Shown in pieces: positions 31,465-44,784 of a stretch of 64,000 nt of DNA. Source of the stretch: Sophora flavescens (taxonomy: Eukaryota; Streptophyta; Magnoliopsida; Fabales; Fabaceae); assembly GCA_030762895.1 (NCBI GenBank), contig CM061062.1:140537104-140601103 (forward strand), in the 5' to 3' direction. The position numbers and the translations under genes are program-made. Under the pieces are notes generated by a model. The model searched no databases. It was not told the origin of the DNA and saw only the letters and a list, made by a program, of their open reading frames with translations. The number at the start of each line of letters is the position of its first letter. The first letter of the stretch is position 1.

Positions 31465-31855
31465 TCTCTCTCGACCCATACCTTCCCTCATCTGTTCATT
31501 CTTCTATTTTTCTCTGTGTCTCTGCTCCTTTTGAGGGTCGAGGGCTTTTTGATCGGAGAAGAGAACTGTGAAAGGGAGGTATTTAGGGGTGGAGTGACGA
31601 TTTGCGTCAGGCGGAGAACCAATCGACGAGGGAGGAACTGTGGTGGTGGAGGCGGCAGAGGAAGGAGGGGTCGACGGAGTCGAAGAGGGGGTGTTAGATG
31701 ACGGGAAGGAGAGGAAGCTGGTCGCAAGGAGAATGAGGGAGTCAGGAGGGTTAGTGGTGGAGCAGTAACAGCTTCCACCTTCTTTCTCTTCCTCTTTCTA
31801 CTTTCCACCTTCTACGACCCTTCCATGTCCCAAGACAATGCGCATGAGAAACAAA
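31465..31855. other. GC-rich exon/leader-like block, copy 2
   Basis: Near-identical to 16056-16440. The same caveats apply: open frames on both strands, none with a recognised domain. Confidence 0.5.
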
Positions 31856-33438
31856 GTTGGCAACATGTATGTTAAATCACCAATTAATCTTTTTTCACAT
31901 TCCAATTTTCAAATCATTTATCTTCCCATTTCCAGCTTCTTACTTATTGCTTATTTGTTGCTCAAATCTATCTAAATTTTGGATTTCCAAGGTTAGGAAT
32001 ACATTATGAAGAACGAGCCTTTTTGATTCTATCATTTATGTTTCCCAACTATTTGGTAAAAGTAATTAATTAATAATTGAATCTAGGGTTTATTGTTAAT
32101 TAATTTGAATGACAAAAGCAATTTTTTTGTTGATACTTTGTAGTTCAAAGGACTTGAATTGTTATTTATTTAGGGTGCAAGACAACGTCCTTTCAGTAAA
32201 GGAAATCAATTGGGGTTCCTTTGTTATTGCAAGTTAGATGAAATGGGAGCTTTTACATGAACCTTTTTCACAAAATCTCATCAGTCTCTATGGACCCTGT
32301 AATTTTTTTAATTCTTTTGTTTTCACATTTCCATTTCAAGTGCTAGTTCTGATTTAAGTGATACAAAAAAATGGTATTGAAGTGTTGTTATCATTTTCAA
32401 CTATTGTTATATCTAGGAATCTGTGATAGTTACAAAGGACTTATAATTAATTCTAGCCTAAGTAGAGAAATTGAGAAAGAAAGCATTTTTCTTTCATCCT
32501 ATGTATATACACAGCTAAGTCATGTTCAGCTAAGCACTTTACCAATCTCACTTTGGATATTCTTTCTTGATGTTTTTCATTTATTTTGTTCATGGTGAAA
32601 AGTAAAATTTGCAATTTAAGAGTATTAATTGAGGTTTGTAATGTATCTGCACGTGGGAAGCTATAAATATTCTTATATGTCATATATAGAAGATTTGGTT
32701 TTGTTAGTCTGCTGGTGATACAATTTTTTCAACTTTAGGACTTTGTGAGTGTGATGTAGAGAATTAATGAATACTTGTGGGTCAGTAGGAATTTTTTTTC
32801 CTTATCTAATTAAGATAGTATCTTTTTTAGACAGCAACAAACAGATGGAGGCTTTGGGTGGGAGGTTTGGATGGTGTAATGGTGTAAAGAAGAAGCAATT
32901 TTTTTTGGAAGAATTTTTGAACTAGTGTAAGGGATAGAAAGGTATGTTAGCTAATGAAATAATTAACATTTAGGCTTAGAGTTTCGGTGGAAATCTGGTG
33001 AAAGGTGGTAGGTATGCCGCATTGGTAAGGGTAGTTGTGAGGTTGGGAGATTGGAAGAAAGAAGGGGTATTCTTGATATCACAAATACTGTAGAATGAGG
33101 GATCAGTAACACTACCCTTCCGTTCTTCTATTCCTCGCTCTTGAAGGATCTACTCCTTGTACTCTTCTTCTCCTTTGTTTTTTAGAGTAGAAGAAAGAGG
33201 CTTCAAAGAGAACTACAGAATTTCTGCCACCTTTCGAGAAAGCTAAGTTTGATCAAATTTAATCTATATTTGGGGGCATGAACGGGTGAGGGGTTGTTCT
33301 TTTTATTAAAGATTGTTGAGCTTGGTTCTGTGATGAACAAGCATGTTTTGTATCATATTTCTCAGTTTAACTCCTGGTGTTCAACCCTTCGAGAATTTTT
33401 CTGTTAATGGCTTGATGATGATATAAATTATTCATTAG
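31856..33438 (+). other. Intron-like region before NPGR-like exon, segment 2
   Basis: Unique-looking, T-rich sequence conserved in segments 3 and 4 and mostly missing from segment 1. A 75-codon open frame at 32371-32598 (with an ATG) recurs in segments 3 and 4 but has no known motif; I treat it as chance. Confidence 0.45.
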
Positions 33439-33572
33439 ATTCCTTGGCAACCAGACACAATTCAGCAACTTGTTATTCATCCCATCCTGGTGAAATTGAA
33501 ACAAGGGTGGACAATAGCAACATTGAAGAAGCAGAGTCATCTTTTCGTGAAAGCGGTTATTTAAACTATGCG
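33439..33572 (+). pseudogene. Isolated exon of an NPG1/NPGR-like calmodulin-binding TPR gene, copy 1
   Basis: A 134-bp exon sits between an acceptor-like ttcattag and a donor-like gtaagata. In one phase it reads DSLATRHNSATCYSSHPGEI, then ETRVDNSNIEEAESSFRESG and YLNYA. This resembles the N-terminal region of plant No Pollen Germination-related (NPGR) proteins, where (E)SLATRD.S, SNIEE.ES.LRE and LNYEEARALLGRLE occur. The following TPR exons (EARALLGRLE) are not found in the window, so this is a captured gene fragment. Homology is from memory of the family, not a search. Confidence 0.65.
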
Positions 33573-36500
33573 GTAAGATAAAATATTCTTTTGCCTTTCA
33601 TTGGGTGCAAGCATTTACTGATGTTAGCCAAATCAGGTTAGCATTACCTTGAGATTCTTGAACTTAACATCCCAACCCAGTGCTTCTGTGAAGCTCCTAG
33701 GTGCTAATGTGGGGACGAGAAGTTATAAGAAAATAAAATTCCACCCTCACTTACAGCTCATGCTTTTAGTGCTGTGACAACCAGTTGATCCTTAACTGAA
33801 TTTTCTGGTCTAACTAATTTAGGTGTTTAAGAAAATTTCAATGGCTTTTCAGAATTGAATTCTCTGGTGTATGCAATTTATTAATTGATACATACATGTT
33901 ATCCACATTTATTAAACAAAAGGTCTTTATAATTGCGTGATGTGTGCAGCAGTACAACTCTTTTGCATAATTTTACGATTAGCATATTATCTCAATCTTT
34001 TTCTTTTGATTATATTTCTGTTGTAGTTGACTTTCTACATGGTCGATAAAGTGTTAGATTGAATGGAACAGTCCACTTGAATGGCATATTGTATTGATAA
34101 ATTTCCTTCACAAATGAAGTTACTTTATAAATGCAATGCAGCTTGAGGGGTCTGTGGAAAAGGTTTATGGATTTTCAAAAAAAAGTTTAAAAATTTTGAG
34201 TACCTAATGGATTTTGGCCTTCTATTTGTTGAAAAGGTTTCAATTTTATTGCCACACGGGTTTTAAATTTTGAGGGTCCCTTTTGGATTTGCTTCGAAAC
34301 TAAGAAATTATAACATCCTATTCCTGGAGTTATTCAATTATAGAAAGTTTGTGTTTTTAGGGGTGTGTGGTTTGAGATCTCTACTAAAAGTCAAATACAC
34401 CTTTTCAAAAAATGTTATGGTCATTAGCACTACCTAATTTTCTATGGTTGCTGTATGGCTTCATTTGATATATGGTTGATTAGATTTTCATAGGTAACAA
34501 CCTCACTTCATAGATAGGATACAGATTTTAATTAGTTTGGGGAACAAAGTAATGGTTGCATATGATAATAAGCATATTTTGTACATATGTCTATTTTCCA
34601 TTTTCTATTATGGATCACTATAATCAACCGATAAACTGCATAAGATGTGAGTGAGTATTTTCCAGGAGCGCATGGCATTAGAATGGCATGCATGACTCCT
34701 CAGTTATTATTATTTTTTTTTTCATAATGTACACAGATACCATCCATGGAGTCTAAAATAATGCTTCAACCCTTCATTTAAATCAAAGTAGTTAATAAAT
34801 TTAGTAGCAAAAGAAAACATGACTATGAGCTTAGAGTCATTTTAGCTATACTACTAATCACCATTCTAGCCTGAGATTTCAGAATGAGTTAAACTTGAAA
34901 GCATATCATTGACAAAGAATTGAAGATAAAAACATAAACTGAAAACCTCCTCATGGGTTGACACCATTTTGCCCCTCCTTTCTATCATCAATATGGTAAA
35001 TTTCATTTGTTTGCACTATCGTCTTTTTTGGTTGTTCAACACATTTCTTTTTGTTCTTAACTTTGAGTTGTTCAATAACTTAATAAAATTGACATGGCTG
35101 CATTTTACTTATTTAGTCAGTCAAGTGCTAGGCAGGAATATCTTTGCAAGGGGTTACTTGTGAAGAGTGCAGCTCTGATCATTCCTTAGTTTCTTATGCT
35201 GTGTGGTTTTGAGGAGTTACTGAAATTTCTACAGGGACAGATAACAAGTTGTTTTTCCACACTTGCAGATGATTCTATTGCAAGCCTTCTTTAATTTTCC
35301 CTTTGGGAATATCATATGCTATTCACTGCAGATCATATGCTATCATATGCAAGCCTTCTTTATCACACCTTTATAAATGAATGGTCTATTCTTGGGTTAG
35401 AGGCTGTCGTTGAATCAGTTTATTGGTTTGGTTTTTTTTCTATTGGTGGTATGTGGCTATTTTGCAGGGAGCTAAAGAGCTGAGCTCTATTTCCTTGGTT
35501 CTTATTTATTTGTATGATGTATGCAACCATTATTAACTATTCACTAGTGTAGGGACTGTGGTAGATTGATTCATGCAAGAGTCTATATAAGGTGGTCATC
35601 TGAGATACAATTTGACATAAATATTGTTTAGCCATTTTCTGGTATGTTATCACACTTTACAATCTTGATCTCCATGTTTGTTTCATGCATGCAGGTCATT
35701 TATATGTAATTCCTTCCAAACTATTGTTTTATTCTCTTTTGGTATTTCATTGACCAAGTGCATCTCTCAGTGGATCAATTCCTTCCCATCTTCATTTTTC
35801 CTTTTTTTCATTCTTCGCTTGGATTTGCTTGCTTCTTTTGGTTATAATGTAGTGTGATTAGTAAGTCATTTCAATGATGTCAGCTTTGGAAGGTTGATGG
35901 AGAGGGTATGGTCCCTAATAGAATCCTTGCTTCTGTTTTTCTTTCTCTGTCTCAATCTGAAGATCATTTTCCTATTCTCCAACTTGGTTCTCTAATCCTA
36001 CATTTTTTTCTCTGTATTTCCAATCATATATCTCTATATCTATATAACAGATTACAAGCTATATAACCTGTCAGCTATATTTGAACTGCATCCCATCTTC
36101 ATTGGTACACCTTCTAAGCTAACATGATAGGCATTGATATATGACTGTATTAAAAGAAAATAGGACAACATTAGGGATGTAAAAGATTTAAAATACAAAC
36201 TTTGAGTAAAAAAATAAAGTAGATGCATTAGATAGAGGTGTACAGGTTACATTGTAGAATGACTCAACCATAGAAGTAAAAGAATAGATAAATATCTATT
36301 CAACAAAAAGAATAACGAGTTCCAGCTTTTAAATTGAGTAAGTGAGTTGGCCAAATTAGACAATTGCATACAAAATGGGTTCCACCATGAGTTAACTTAT
36401 GATCTAGGTGTTTTACTCTATCAAGTATCCTCCAAAACTCAGCAATTATGCCACCAAGTTTTACATGGTTTCAACAATATAACAAACTACCCAAATGCAA

Positions 36501-37362
36501 CCTTTTACTTGGTTTCTGCTTCCATCGCAAATAATTGTAGTCTTGCATACGTTGAAGTATGTTTTGCTCAGTTGGATTTGCTGCTAGATAAACTAAATGA
36601 TTGGCCTGTTAGAAAAATTGCATCCATTTTCATTTGGATCTTTGAAGCGAGAGTAATGCTGCTTACTCTATTTTTGCCCACCAATTGTGAACAAACTGTA
36701 AATGTGGTTGCATCTACCTTTATCCTTTTGCTTTTTCTATAAAAAAAAAAACAGATGTAAACATATCGCGATTCTTATGAAGAAACATATCGAGATGTAA
36801 ACTCTTATGCCATTTGAAGCAGTGGAAGCCCTTTACCAATTCAAACGTCTCCATCTCATTAGAACATATTGTATTCATACCTCATAATTATGAGTTTAAC
36901 AGTTCAAATATACATAACTGTAGGTTGTAGACTATTTTTCAAGGGCTTTGATGCTTTCAATAACCCGAAGACTACTAAAAAACATGTATTTCTTCTCTTT
37001 ATTTTTACTTTGTTCAGATTTTAAATAATATATATATACAACATTTTATATATACAATAATTTGTGAAATTATTTTATTTTCAAAACATATTATATTAAC
37101 ATTATTCATTTATCATCTAGAAAATAAATTTATTAGTTCAATGCGATTATCATCCATAGCATATACTTAAAAATTAAAAAAGTAATGTCTACCCATAGAA
37201 ATGAGTGTAGAGTGTGTTAAAGAGTGTGATACTAGTATTTCTCCTTATTTTTTTAATGGATGTGAATCCATAAAATATACAAGAGAGAGAAAATTATATT
37301 TTTTTAGTGGGAATAAAGAAATTATAGGAAGGTCAAAATTAATGTAAAGTGTGTCATTAATA
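33573..37362 (+). other. Host-gene-derived non-coding DNA, segment 2
   Basis: Continues the duplicated intron-like segment. There are two copy-specific deletions with filler: near 35333-35362 (repeats of atcatatgct and gcaagccttcttta) and near 36785-36801 (repeat of agatgtaaacatatcg). A 131-codon open frame ending at 36742 has no ATG at its head and is broken by stops in other segments, so it is not called. Confidence 0.45.
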
Positions 37363-39229
37363 CTCCCTCCGATCCACAATAAAAGAAACAAAATCCTAAA
37401 TACACAGACCAAAGAAATGTATTGGAATGAGTTAATTGTAATTAATACTCATAAATTTCAAAAACATCCTTTCTAATTTTAATTAATATTCTGGTGGCCT
37501 ATAATTAATAGCAGTAATTAATAGGGGCAATATTGGAAATTAACATTTAATGTGTAAAAATTGATGCATGTTTCTTATATTTTGGACAAAAAAAAAGGAC
37601 TCATTTTTTTCTTATATGGTGGACCAGAGGGAGTACATCTTAATTTGTATAACCTTATATATGATAGGGGAAAAAAACTTTCCAAAAAGTAAGACCATTT
37701 CGTTAAAAATACTCCCTCCGATCTCTATTATAAGTAAAAGGTCTCCATGTTTTTGGTCCAATACATAAGCAAATTTTGTTTTTTAATGACTTATTTAATG
37801 ACATTATTCCCAAAATACCCTTCATTTAATACAAATTACAATGACTCATTTAATGAAGATTGGAATTTTAGATGAAGGGTAATTTAGGAAACAAACCTAA
37901 TTTTTTACAAGATTCAATGAGATTAACAAACCATTTTAATATGTGTGTTTTATTTAATTTTTGCTTATAACAGAGACCGGATGGAGTAACTCGTGACCCA
38001 ATTATAAGCAATTATAACTAATTTCACAAAATGAGTTATAATTAATAAACTACCATTTAATTGTCTTGGGAATATACAATGGTCTTGGAAAAGTAAAGCG
38101 GGAATTGATTTGATTGGTTAATTTTCTTATTTTTGAAATACTTACATTAAATAGAGTAAGTTGGTTGGATTTTGCTTATATTTGAGTCCAAAAAATATAC
38201 TCCATCTGGTCTCTATTATAAGAAAAAATTAAATAAACCACACATATTAAGGTGGTTAGTTGATCTAATTTAAAAGAGTCATTGGGAATAAAAAATTAAG
38301 TTTGTTACCTAAATTTTCCTTCCTCTTATTTATTAAGCTTGTGTTGTTGAGAATAAAAGGAGTCGTTGGAAAATAAAATTTGTATTAAATGAAGGATATT
38401 TTGAGAATAACTTCATTAAATAATATGGAAGTAGTTGAAATTTGCTTATATTTTGGAAAAAAAAATGGAAATTTTTACTTATATTATGGACCGGAGGGAG
38501 TAGGTACTTTTTTGCTTATAATTGAGTCCGGAGGGAGTATAATGAAAATATTCCATCTCAATTAGATATGACATAATTTCAAGCTGCTCTTCTGAATCCA
38601 TATATTTACCTATAAAATACTACACAGACTCAATTATAAGCAAAAGGTACCTATATTTTTTTGATTCAAATATCAGCAAAATTCAACTACTCCATCCGGA
38701 CTCAATTATAAGTAAAATTAATTAATTTAACACTTATTAAAGAAGATAGTTAATTTAGTAATTGTCTTGATTTATGGAAAAAAAAAAAGAGAGTTATAAT
38801 TACTAAACTACCAATTAATTACCTTGGGAGTATGCAATACTCTTGGAAAAGTAAAAGGAGAATTGGTTGGATTGATTAATTTTCTTGATTTTTAGAATAC
38901 AGACATTAAATAGAGTTGAGTTCGTAGAATGTTGCTTATATTTGAGTCCAAAAAAATAGATCTTTTTTTTTATTATAATTGAGTCCAGGTGGAGTAATTC
39001 AACTATTTTTAATGTTAGTGTTCCAAAAATCAAGACAATTGACCGATTCAAACACTTCTCCTTTTACTTTTCCAAGAGCACTGCATACTCCCGAGATAAT
39101 TAAAGGATAATTTAGTAAATGTAACTCTTTTTTTAACATAAATGAAGGCAATTAAACTAAATTAACTAACTTTCTTAATAAGTGTGAAATTAGTTAATTT
39201 TGCTTATAATTGAGTCTGGTCGGAGGGAG
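37363..39229. mobile_element. Nested Stowaway-like MITE cluster, segment 2
   Basis: Collinear with 19544-21414: ctccctccgatccacaata at the left, cggagggag at 39221-39229, and the same internal order of gactcaattataag / cttataattgagtc ends. It was therefore assembled before the segmental duplications. Confidence 0.85.
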
Positions 39230-39288
39230 TAAAATACATTGAAAATATTCCATATCAATTACTCATTAATATTATGAGAATTGCTACA

Positions 39289-39459
39289 GAGTAGTGTTAT
39301 TTTGACACTAAAATTGAACACCTATGGGAGATATCATACTCTTTAGTAGGTTATGAACCACTTTACTCTTTCTCTCTCTTTATTTGAATGGTTTATAGCC
39401 TACTAAATGATAGATGTCCCCCATGAGTATCCAATTTTAGTATCAAAATAACACTAGTT
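39289..39459. mobile_element. 171-bp MITE, copy 2
   Basis: Flanked by attgctaca and attgctgca (9 bp, one mismatch), with ends gagtagtgttattttgacac / tatcaaaataacactagtt. This copy gives the clearest view of the 9-bp target duplication. Confidence 0.78.
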
Positions 39460-39470
39460 ATTGCTGCATT

Positions 39471-40476
39471 ATTAACTTTCTAACTTCCTTTCTACAAAAG
39501 CTTCGCTACTTATTTGAACAAAAACCCATTTGCACAAACATAATATATATGAATAAATATCCCAATGAAAACCACGGTTACAAACAAGCCTTATTCTTTA
39601 AATGAAAAATTTAACAGGGCAATATAAATTCTGCGTCATGTATAAGATCAAGAAAGCAACATGAATTTTTTGGGAATCGATCCACATAAAAATAGATCTA
39701 TACTCAAAACAAAAAATTTCTAGGTACCTTTTTTGAGCAAATTAAAGTGTCGATAAATTAATGGGTATAACATATGCGATGGATCTGCTGGATTATGTAC
39801 AGATTTTACACCTCTTATCTTTTTTCTTTTTTTTTATAGACAAATGTTAGTAATTAGTACTAGTATGTTATGTTAGTGGGGGAGTTGAGTCCATGACCTC
39901 ATTATCACTTGAATCCCTATTTCCCTCCCTTACACCTCTTATCTAAGTGCTTAAACATATTAGTTGTATCCCATAATCTCATAGTTTGCAATAAATCTGT
40001 TTAATTTTGAAGGGCGAGTGGCTAGAAATGATTAATGTTGGAGAAATGGCTCACAAGGCTACATATTATTGTACAAAGTAAAAAGGATGCAGCCATTAAA
40101 AGAACCAACCGCAAGTAAATTATCAGTTCAAACTAAGATACTGAGGATGATAACTGGTATAAAAAAATAAATATATCAATAAATATAAATTTAAGAAAAA
40201 TCTATGTTAATTTATTGGTTGATTTACACGATATGAGTATCCTATATAAACAACATAAAGGTTGAAGACAAAACATAGTTAACTGAATTAGATCCTGACA
40301 GAAATATTTTAAATTTTTGAACAGTTAATTCAATAAATTTAAGATCTTTCATATCAAGATAAATCCTAGTTACTAGAATAAACTTGCTTGCTCACAAGTT
40401 TACCGTTACTTATATAAAGACCCTTACTAAAATAATATATTGTGTATATTCAAGAATAAAAAAAAGAACAGCAGAC
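39471..40476 (+). promoter_or_regulatory. Upstream region of B3 pseudogene G
   Basis: Collinear with 21655-22669, including the SINE-like insert (39831-39929, flanks ttacacctcttatct on both sides) and a TATATAAA box. No gene is visible. Confidence 0.55.
39831..39929 (-). mobile_element. SINE-like retroposon in alpha-lineage promoter (G)
   Basis: Same insertion as at 22010, with an exact 15-bp target duplication (39816-39830 and 39930-39944). Confidence 0.78.
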
Positions 40477-41102
40477 ATGGATTATATTAGTATTGTTAGA
40501 GATGAAAAGTGGAGGCACTTTCTATATCTCGTTGGTGATGCTGATCATGGTAGTGGTACCTCTCCAAGAAGCATAAAAGAAAATTTTCTAACAAGGAGGG
40601 TCCATCATCATGTTCACCGCAAGGCTTGCCTAAAGAATTCAAGAAGAAGTTCAAGGAGATGTGTGGAGAAAATGCCATCACTATGGTTATTGAAAAGAAG
40701 CTATTCAAATCTGATGTTGCAAAGAACAATAATAGATTTTCAATGCCTTTCAACCAAATAGCAAGTTTTGGTTTCTTGAGTGAAACTGAGATAAAACTTC
40801 TTGATGAGCAATATGCTATTGAGGTATCTTTGATCCATAAGCCTGCAAGGAATGGAGTTGCTCTTAAGGAGAGTACCCATCAATTTAGACAGCGGGATAT
40901 GCGCATGAGTGATGAAAGTGAAAGTGGTGATAGTAAAAAGTGTTCTATGTATGTGTTGAAAGCTAAATGGAAAGAAATTGTCCAAGAGGATGAACTTAAG
41001 GCTGGAGATGAAGTTCAAATTTCGGCATCCAGGAAAGTTGATGAAGATAGACTTTGTATGGCTCTTGCTAAAGTTCCAAGTAAAAAACCAGACCAAGATT
41101 GA
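40477..41102 (+). pseudogene. B3-domain gene copy G, alpha lineage, frameshifted
   Basis: It starts MDYISIVRDEKWRHFLYLVG. It carries the alpha 30-bp deletion and the 1-bp loss in ggtacctctcc (40556-40566), which sends the frame to GTSPRSIKENF and a stop at 40759-40761. The internal ATG used in copies A, C and I is AAG here (tctaacaagg), so the otherwise open B3 frame from about 40626 has no good start. The domain sequence itself (LFKSDVAKNNNRFSMP, WKEIVQEDELKAGDEVQISA) is undamaged, consistent with recent duplication of an already disabled gene. Confidence 0.92.
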
Positions 41103-41804
41103 AGTGTGTGCCATTGTTGAAGCAAATCAGTAACCCCAAGTAATTGTTAGAGAGGTTATTTAAAGTTGTTTTGATAAATTGATCTAGTGAGAGATAATAA
41201 CAAAATAATAATTGTAGTATTACATTGCTCTAACTTTAAAAAAAATGGTTTTCTATGTATTAGTGAGACTTTCGTATTTTTCTGATTTTCAATCAATTGG
41301 TTAAGGAAATTTTGAGTCACCAATGCTAATTTTTTTTTTCAATAGTTTATTATGTGTCATTATGTCAGAATATGATCCAAGCAAAGTGTGAAGAACTCCG
41401 GTGTCACGGTTATAAATAATAAACGTATGCTCGAATGCCTAAAATAGTAAAATGGAAAAGCATCTAGCACCTGTCAAAATAAATTGTGAAACTATAATAT
41501 CAACCTGACATTCTACTTTAGCTCATTTTCAAATAGTTTTTGTCCCTGGGTCTTCAGAGCATCCACAACTTCTACATCAAGATTGTGCTTTAATAATCTA
41601 CCTTGAAAAGAAGTGGATCTTAATTTTCTCTTGAAGCATCCTTTCAACCTCCATTTGTGATGCCTTGATGTCAGTAACCAAATGATAGTTAGATTTGTTT
41701 TCTGAAAATAATGATTTTAGTACTTTGACTTGATATTACAAATAAGGTTAGTTTCAAAATGTAGTTCAAATGCAAAATAGGCTTTATATCCTTTTAGGAT
41801 TTGG
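41103..41804. other. Shared downstream segment of copy G
   Basis: Homologous to 8571-9240, with the minus-strand relic at about 41505-41685. No gene is visible. Confidence 0.45.
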
Positions 41805-41812
41805 AATGTTAG

Positions 41813-42439
41813 TAGCGAACAATTTGTACTTAATTCATTGGGTACCCATAAAAATTATCCAAGATAGTGATAATTATCCGTACAATGGGTAAGGGTCCTG
41901 ATACAGGTAATTATCCGAAAATTTGAATGGGAATGGGTGCGGGTACAGGTACTACGGTACCCACCCCGCACCCGCACATATGTAAATGTATATATAATTA
42001 TTTATTTATTTATATTGATGATATATATAATTTTAACTATATATAATACAAATTTTAAAACTAAAATCAATCTAAAGATTCTTAACTTTCTAAACCTAGT
42101 TATATCTATAATTCCTTTTTGGATGTTTTTATTTATTTAAATATTTTTTTGTTACATTTAAATATTTTAATTTTTAATGTTTTATGAGTATATTTAAAAG
42201 ATCTTTGAATTATTTTTTAATTGTTATAACGTTTCTTTTGTTATTTATTGATTTTTCACATTTAAAGTGTGGGTAACATGTGCGAGTACGTATACTTAGG
42301 TACCCAAAAGGTACAGGTAAGGGTACTAAAGTTGCTACCCACATCGATACATGTCCGAGTACGAGTAATTTTTTCAAATACAAGTATGAAAACGGATACT
42401 ATATAATACCCTATCCAGATCTACCCATTGCCATCCCTA
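41813..42439. mobile_element. hAT-like non-autonomous element, copy 4
   Basis: Flanked by aatgttag at 41805-41812 and 42440-42447; collinear with the element at 13066. Confidence 0.85.
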
Positions 42440-42447
42440 AATGTTAG

Positions 42448-43898
42448 ATCTTCCCTTTGTAAAAACTATGCTTCATTTTATTAGAATAAATAAGTAAAAT
42501 GAAGCTCCCTACTTAATTAAATTAATGTAGATTGTGCATTCCAGGAGAAAATTAAAATGGGTACTATTAGTATGATTCATACATAAGCATTCGAATCTAC
42601 GATGTCTTTGATTTTTTCATGAATTGATTATCCTCTTCATAAAAAAGTATATTAAGATAATGATAGTTTTACATGTAATTTCTTTTTCATAAAACTCACA
42701 TAAGGCTGACTTGGGATTTTTTTTTTTTTTGGTAACTCAATCTATTCAACAATTTACTAGCAAAGAAAAAAAAATCTTTCCTCTCTTTGCAACCTTTATG
42801 GTTTTGGGTCCTTGATAATATTTTTGTTTACAAAACAAATCAACCAATTTTTTTTAAAGACAATTATATCTGAGATATGCAAGAGAATCTATATGTGTAA
42901 CTACCATTATCCATGATATTATAATTGACAGATTTTTTTTTTTTATTTAGTGATGATTTTGTGTTGCTTTTTAAAAGAAAAAATATTACTTCTTATTTAT
43001 TGAGTGGAACCGCCCCTAATTAACCTTGCTACTCAAAAGTCATTGTCGTCTATAGAGGTATCTTTCATATTGTACCATATAAATATATTACGGAAGAATA
43101 TGGAACATAGATGAGATTGAAAATATTATAATGAAATATTATTTAGTGATTAATTCAAGAGCGAATCACCATTTTGATCCCTAAAAATGTAGGGAAGTGG
43201 CAAGTTGATCGCTCACTTTAAGAATTTAGCTAAAACATCTCCCAAATTAAAAAAAAAAGCTAATCATCTTAATCCAATTTGACGACTTTTTCAATTTGGA
43301 AGACTCGAAGGTCGGGAGATTTTACACCTCTTATCTAATATAAGTGCTTACACCTATTAATTGTATCCCATAATCTCGTAGTTTGCAATAAATCTGTTTG
43401 ATTTTGAAGGGAAGTTGCTAGAAAGTGCCCCTGTTGGAGATATATATGGCTCAGATGGCCAATAAATCTCCCAACCTTCGAGTCTTCCGAATTGAAAAAG
43501 TAAAATGGATGCAGCCAATATAACAACCAACTGCAAGTAAATTATTGGTTCAAACTAAGATACTGAGGATGTTAATTCATATAATAAAAACAATTATATC
43601 AATAAATATAAATAAAGAAAAATCTATGTTAATTGATTGGTTGATTTACATGATATGGGTATCCTACATAAACAACATAAAGGTTGAAGACAAATCATAG
43701 TTAACTGAATTAGATCCTGACATAAATATTTTAAATCTTTGGACAATTAATTCAATAAATTTAAGATCTTTCAAATCAAGATAAATCCTAGTTACTTGAA
43801 TAAACTTGCTTGCTCACACGTTTATGGTTACTTATATAAAGACCCTTACTAAAATAATATTTCATGCATATTCAAGAATAAAAAAAAGAACAACAGTC
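42448..43898 (+). promoter_or_regulatory. Upstream region of gene H
   Basis: Gamma-type, with the 32-bp inverted-repeat structure (about 43295-43500) and a TATA box at 43833-43840. Confidence 0.55.
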
Positions 43899-44555
43899 AT
43901 GGATTATATTAGTATTGTTAGAGATGAAAAGTGGAGACACTTTCTATGTCTCGTTGAAGCCTCTGTTACTTCTCCAGAAACAAATGGTGATGCTGATCAT
44001 GGTGGTGGTACCCTCTCCAAGAAGCACAAAAGAAAATTTTCTGACATGGACGATCCATCATCATGTCCACCGCAAGACTTGCCTAAAGAATTCAAGAAAA
44101 CGTTCAAGGAGACGTGTGGAGAAAATGCTATCACTATGGTTATTGAAAAGAAGCTATTCAAAACTGATGTTGCAAAGAACAATAATAGACTTTCAATGCC
44201 TTTCAACCAATTAGCAAGTTTTGGTTTCTTGAGTGAAACTGAGATAAAACTTCTTGATGAGCAATATGCTATTGAGGTATCTTTGATCCATAAGCCTGCA
44301 AGGAATGAAGTTGCTCTTATGGAGAGTACCCTTCAATTTAGACAGTGGGATATGCGCAAGAGTGATGAAAGTGAAAGTGATGATAGTAAAAAGTGTTCTA
44401 TGTATGTGTTGAAAGCTAAATGGAATGAAATTGTCCAAGAGGATGAACTTAGGGCGGGAGATGAAGTTCAAATTTGGGCATCCAGGAAAGTTGATGAAGA
44501 TAGACTTTGTATGGCTCTTGTTAAATTTCCAAGTAAAAAACCAGGCCAAGATTGA
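43899..44555 (+). CDS. B3-domain transcription factor-like protein (DUF313-like), gene H
   Basis: A 218-residue intact gamma copy. KKHKRK lies at 41-46 and B3 at about 78-210. Copy-specific changes are S36G, I105L (in FNQLASFGF), G137E (ARNEVAL) and V210F (ALVKFPSKK); M72T and K185R are shared with B and J. G137E and V210F are the least conservative changes among the intact copies and lie in or at the edge of the domain. TATATAAA is 66 bp upstream of the ATG. It pairs with pseudogene G, 3,422 bp upstream, exactly as J pairs with I. Confidence 0.88.
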   Translation: MDYISIVRDEKWRHFLCLVEASVTSPETNGDADHGGGTLSKKHKRKFSDMDDPSSCPPQDLPKEFKKTFKETCGENAITMVIEKKLFKTDVAKNNNRLSMPFNQLASFGFLSETEIKLLDEQYAIEVSLIHKPARNEVALMESTLQFRQWDMRKSDESESDDSKKCSMYVLKAKWNEIVQEDELRAGDEVQIWASRKVDEDRLCMALVKFPSKKPGQD

Positions 44556-44784
44556 AGTGTGCGTCATTGTTGAAGCAAATCAGGAACCCCAAGTAATTGT
44601 TAGAGAGGTTACTCAAAGTTATTTTGATAAATTGGTCTAGTGAGAGATAAATACCTATCAATTTTTTAAATTTTTTTTATTCTCTAAATACCTATGATTT
44701 TGTTATTACATTGCTCTAACTTTAAATAATTGATTTTTTTATAGCTTTATTTTTTTAGTTTTCAGTTTTCACATCTGTCTTTCA

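Noticed and set aside
36347..36742. 131-codon frame with LDLLLDKLNDWPVRKIASIF
   Set aside because: It starts at TTG and is interrupted by stops in segments 1, 3 and 4; no recognised family.
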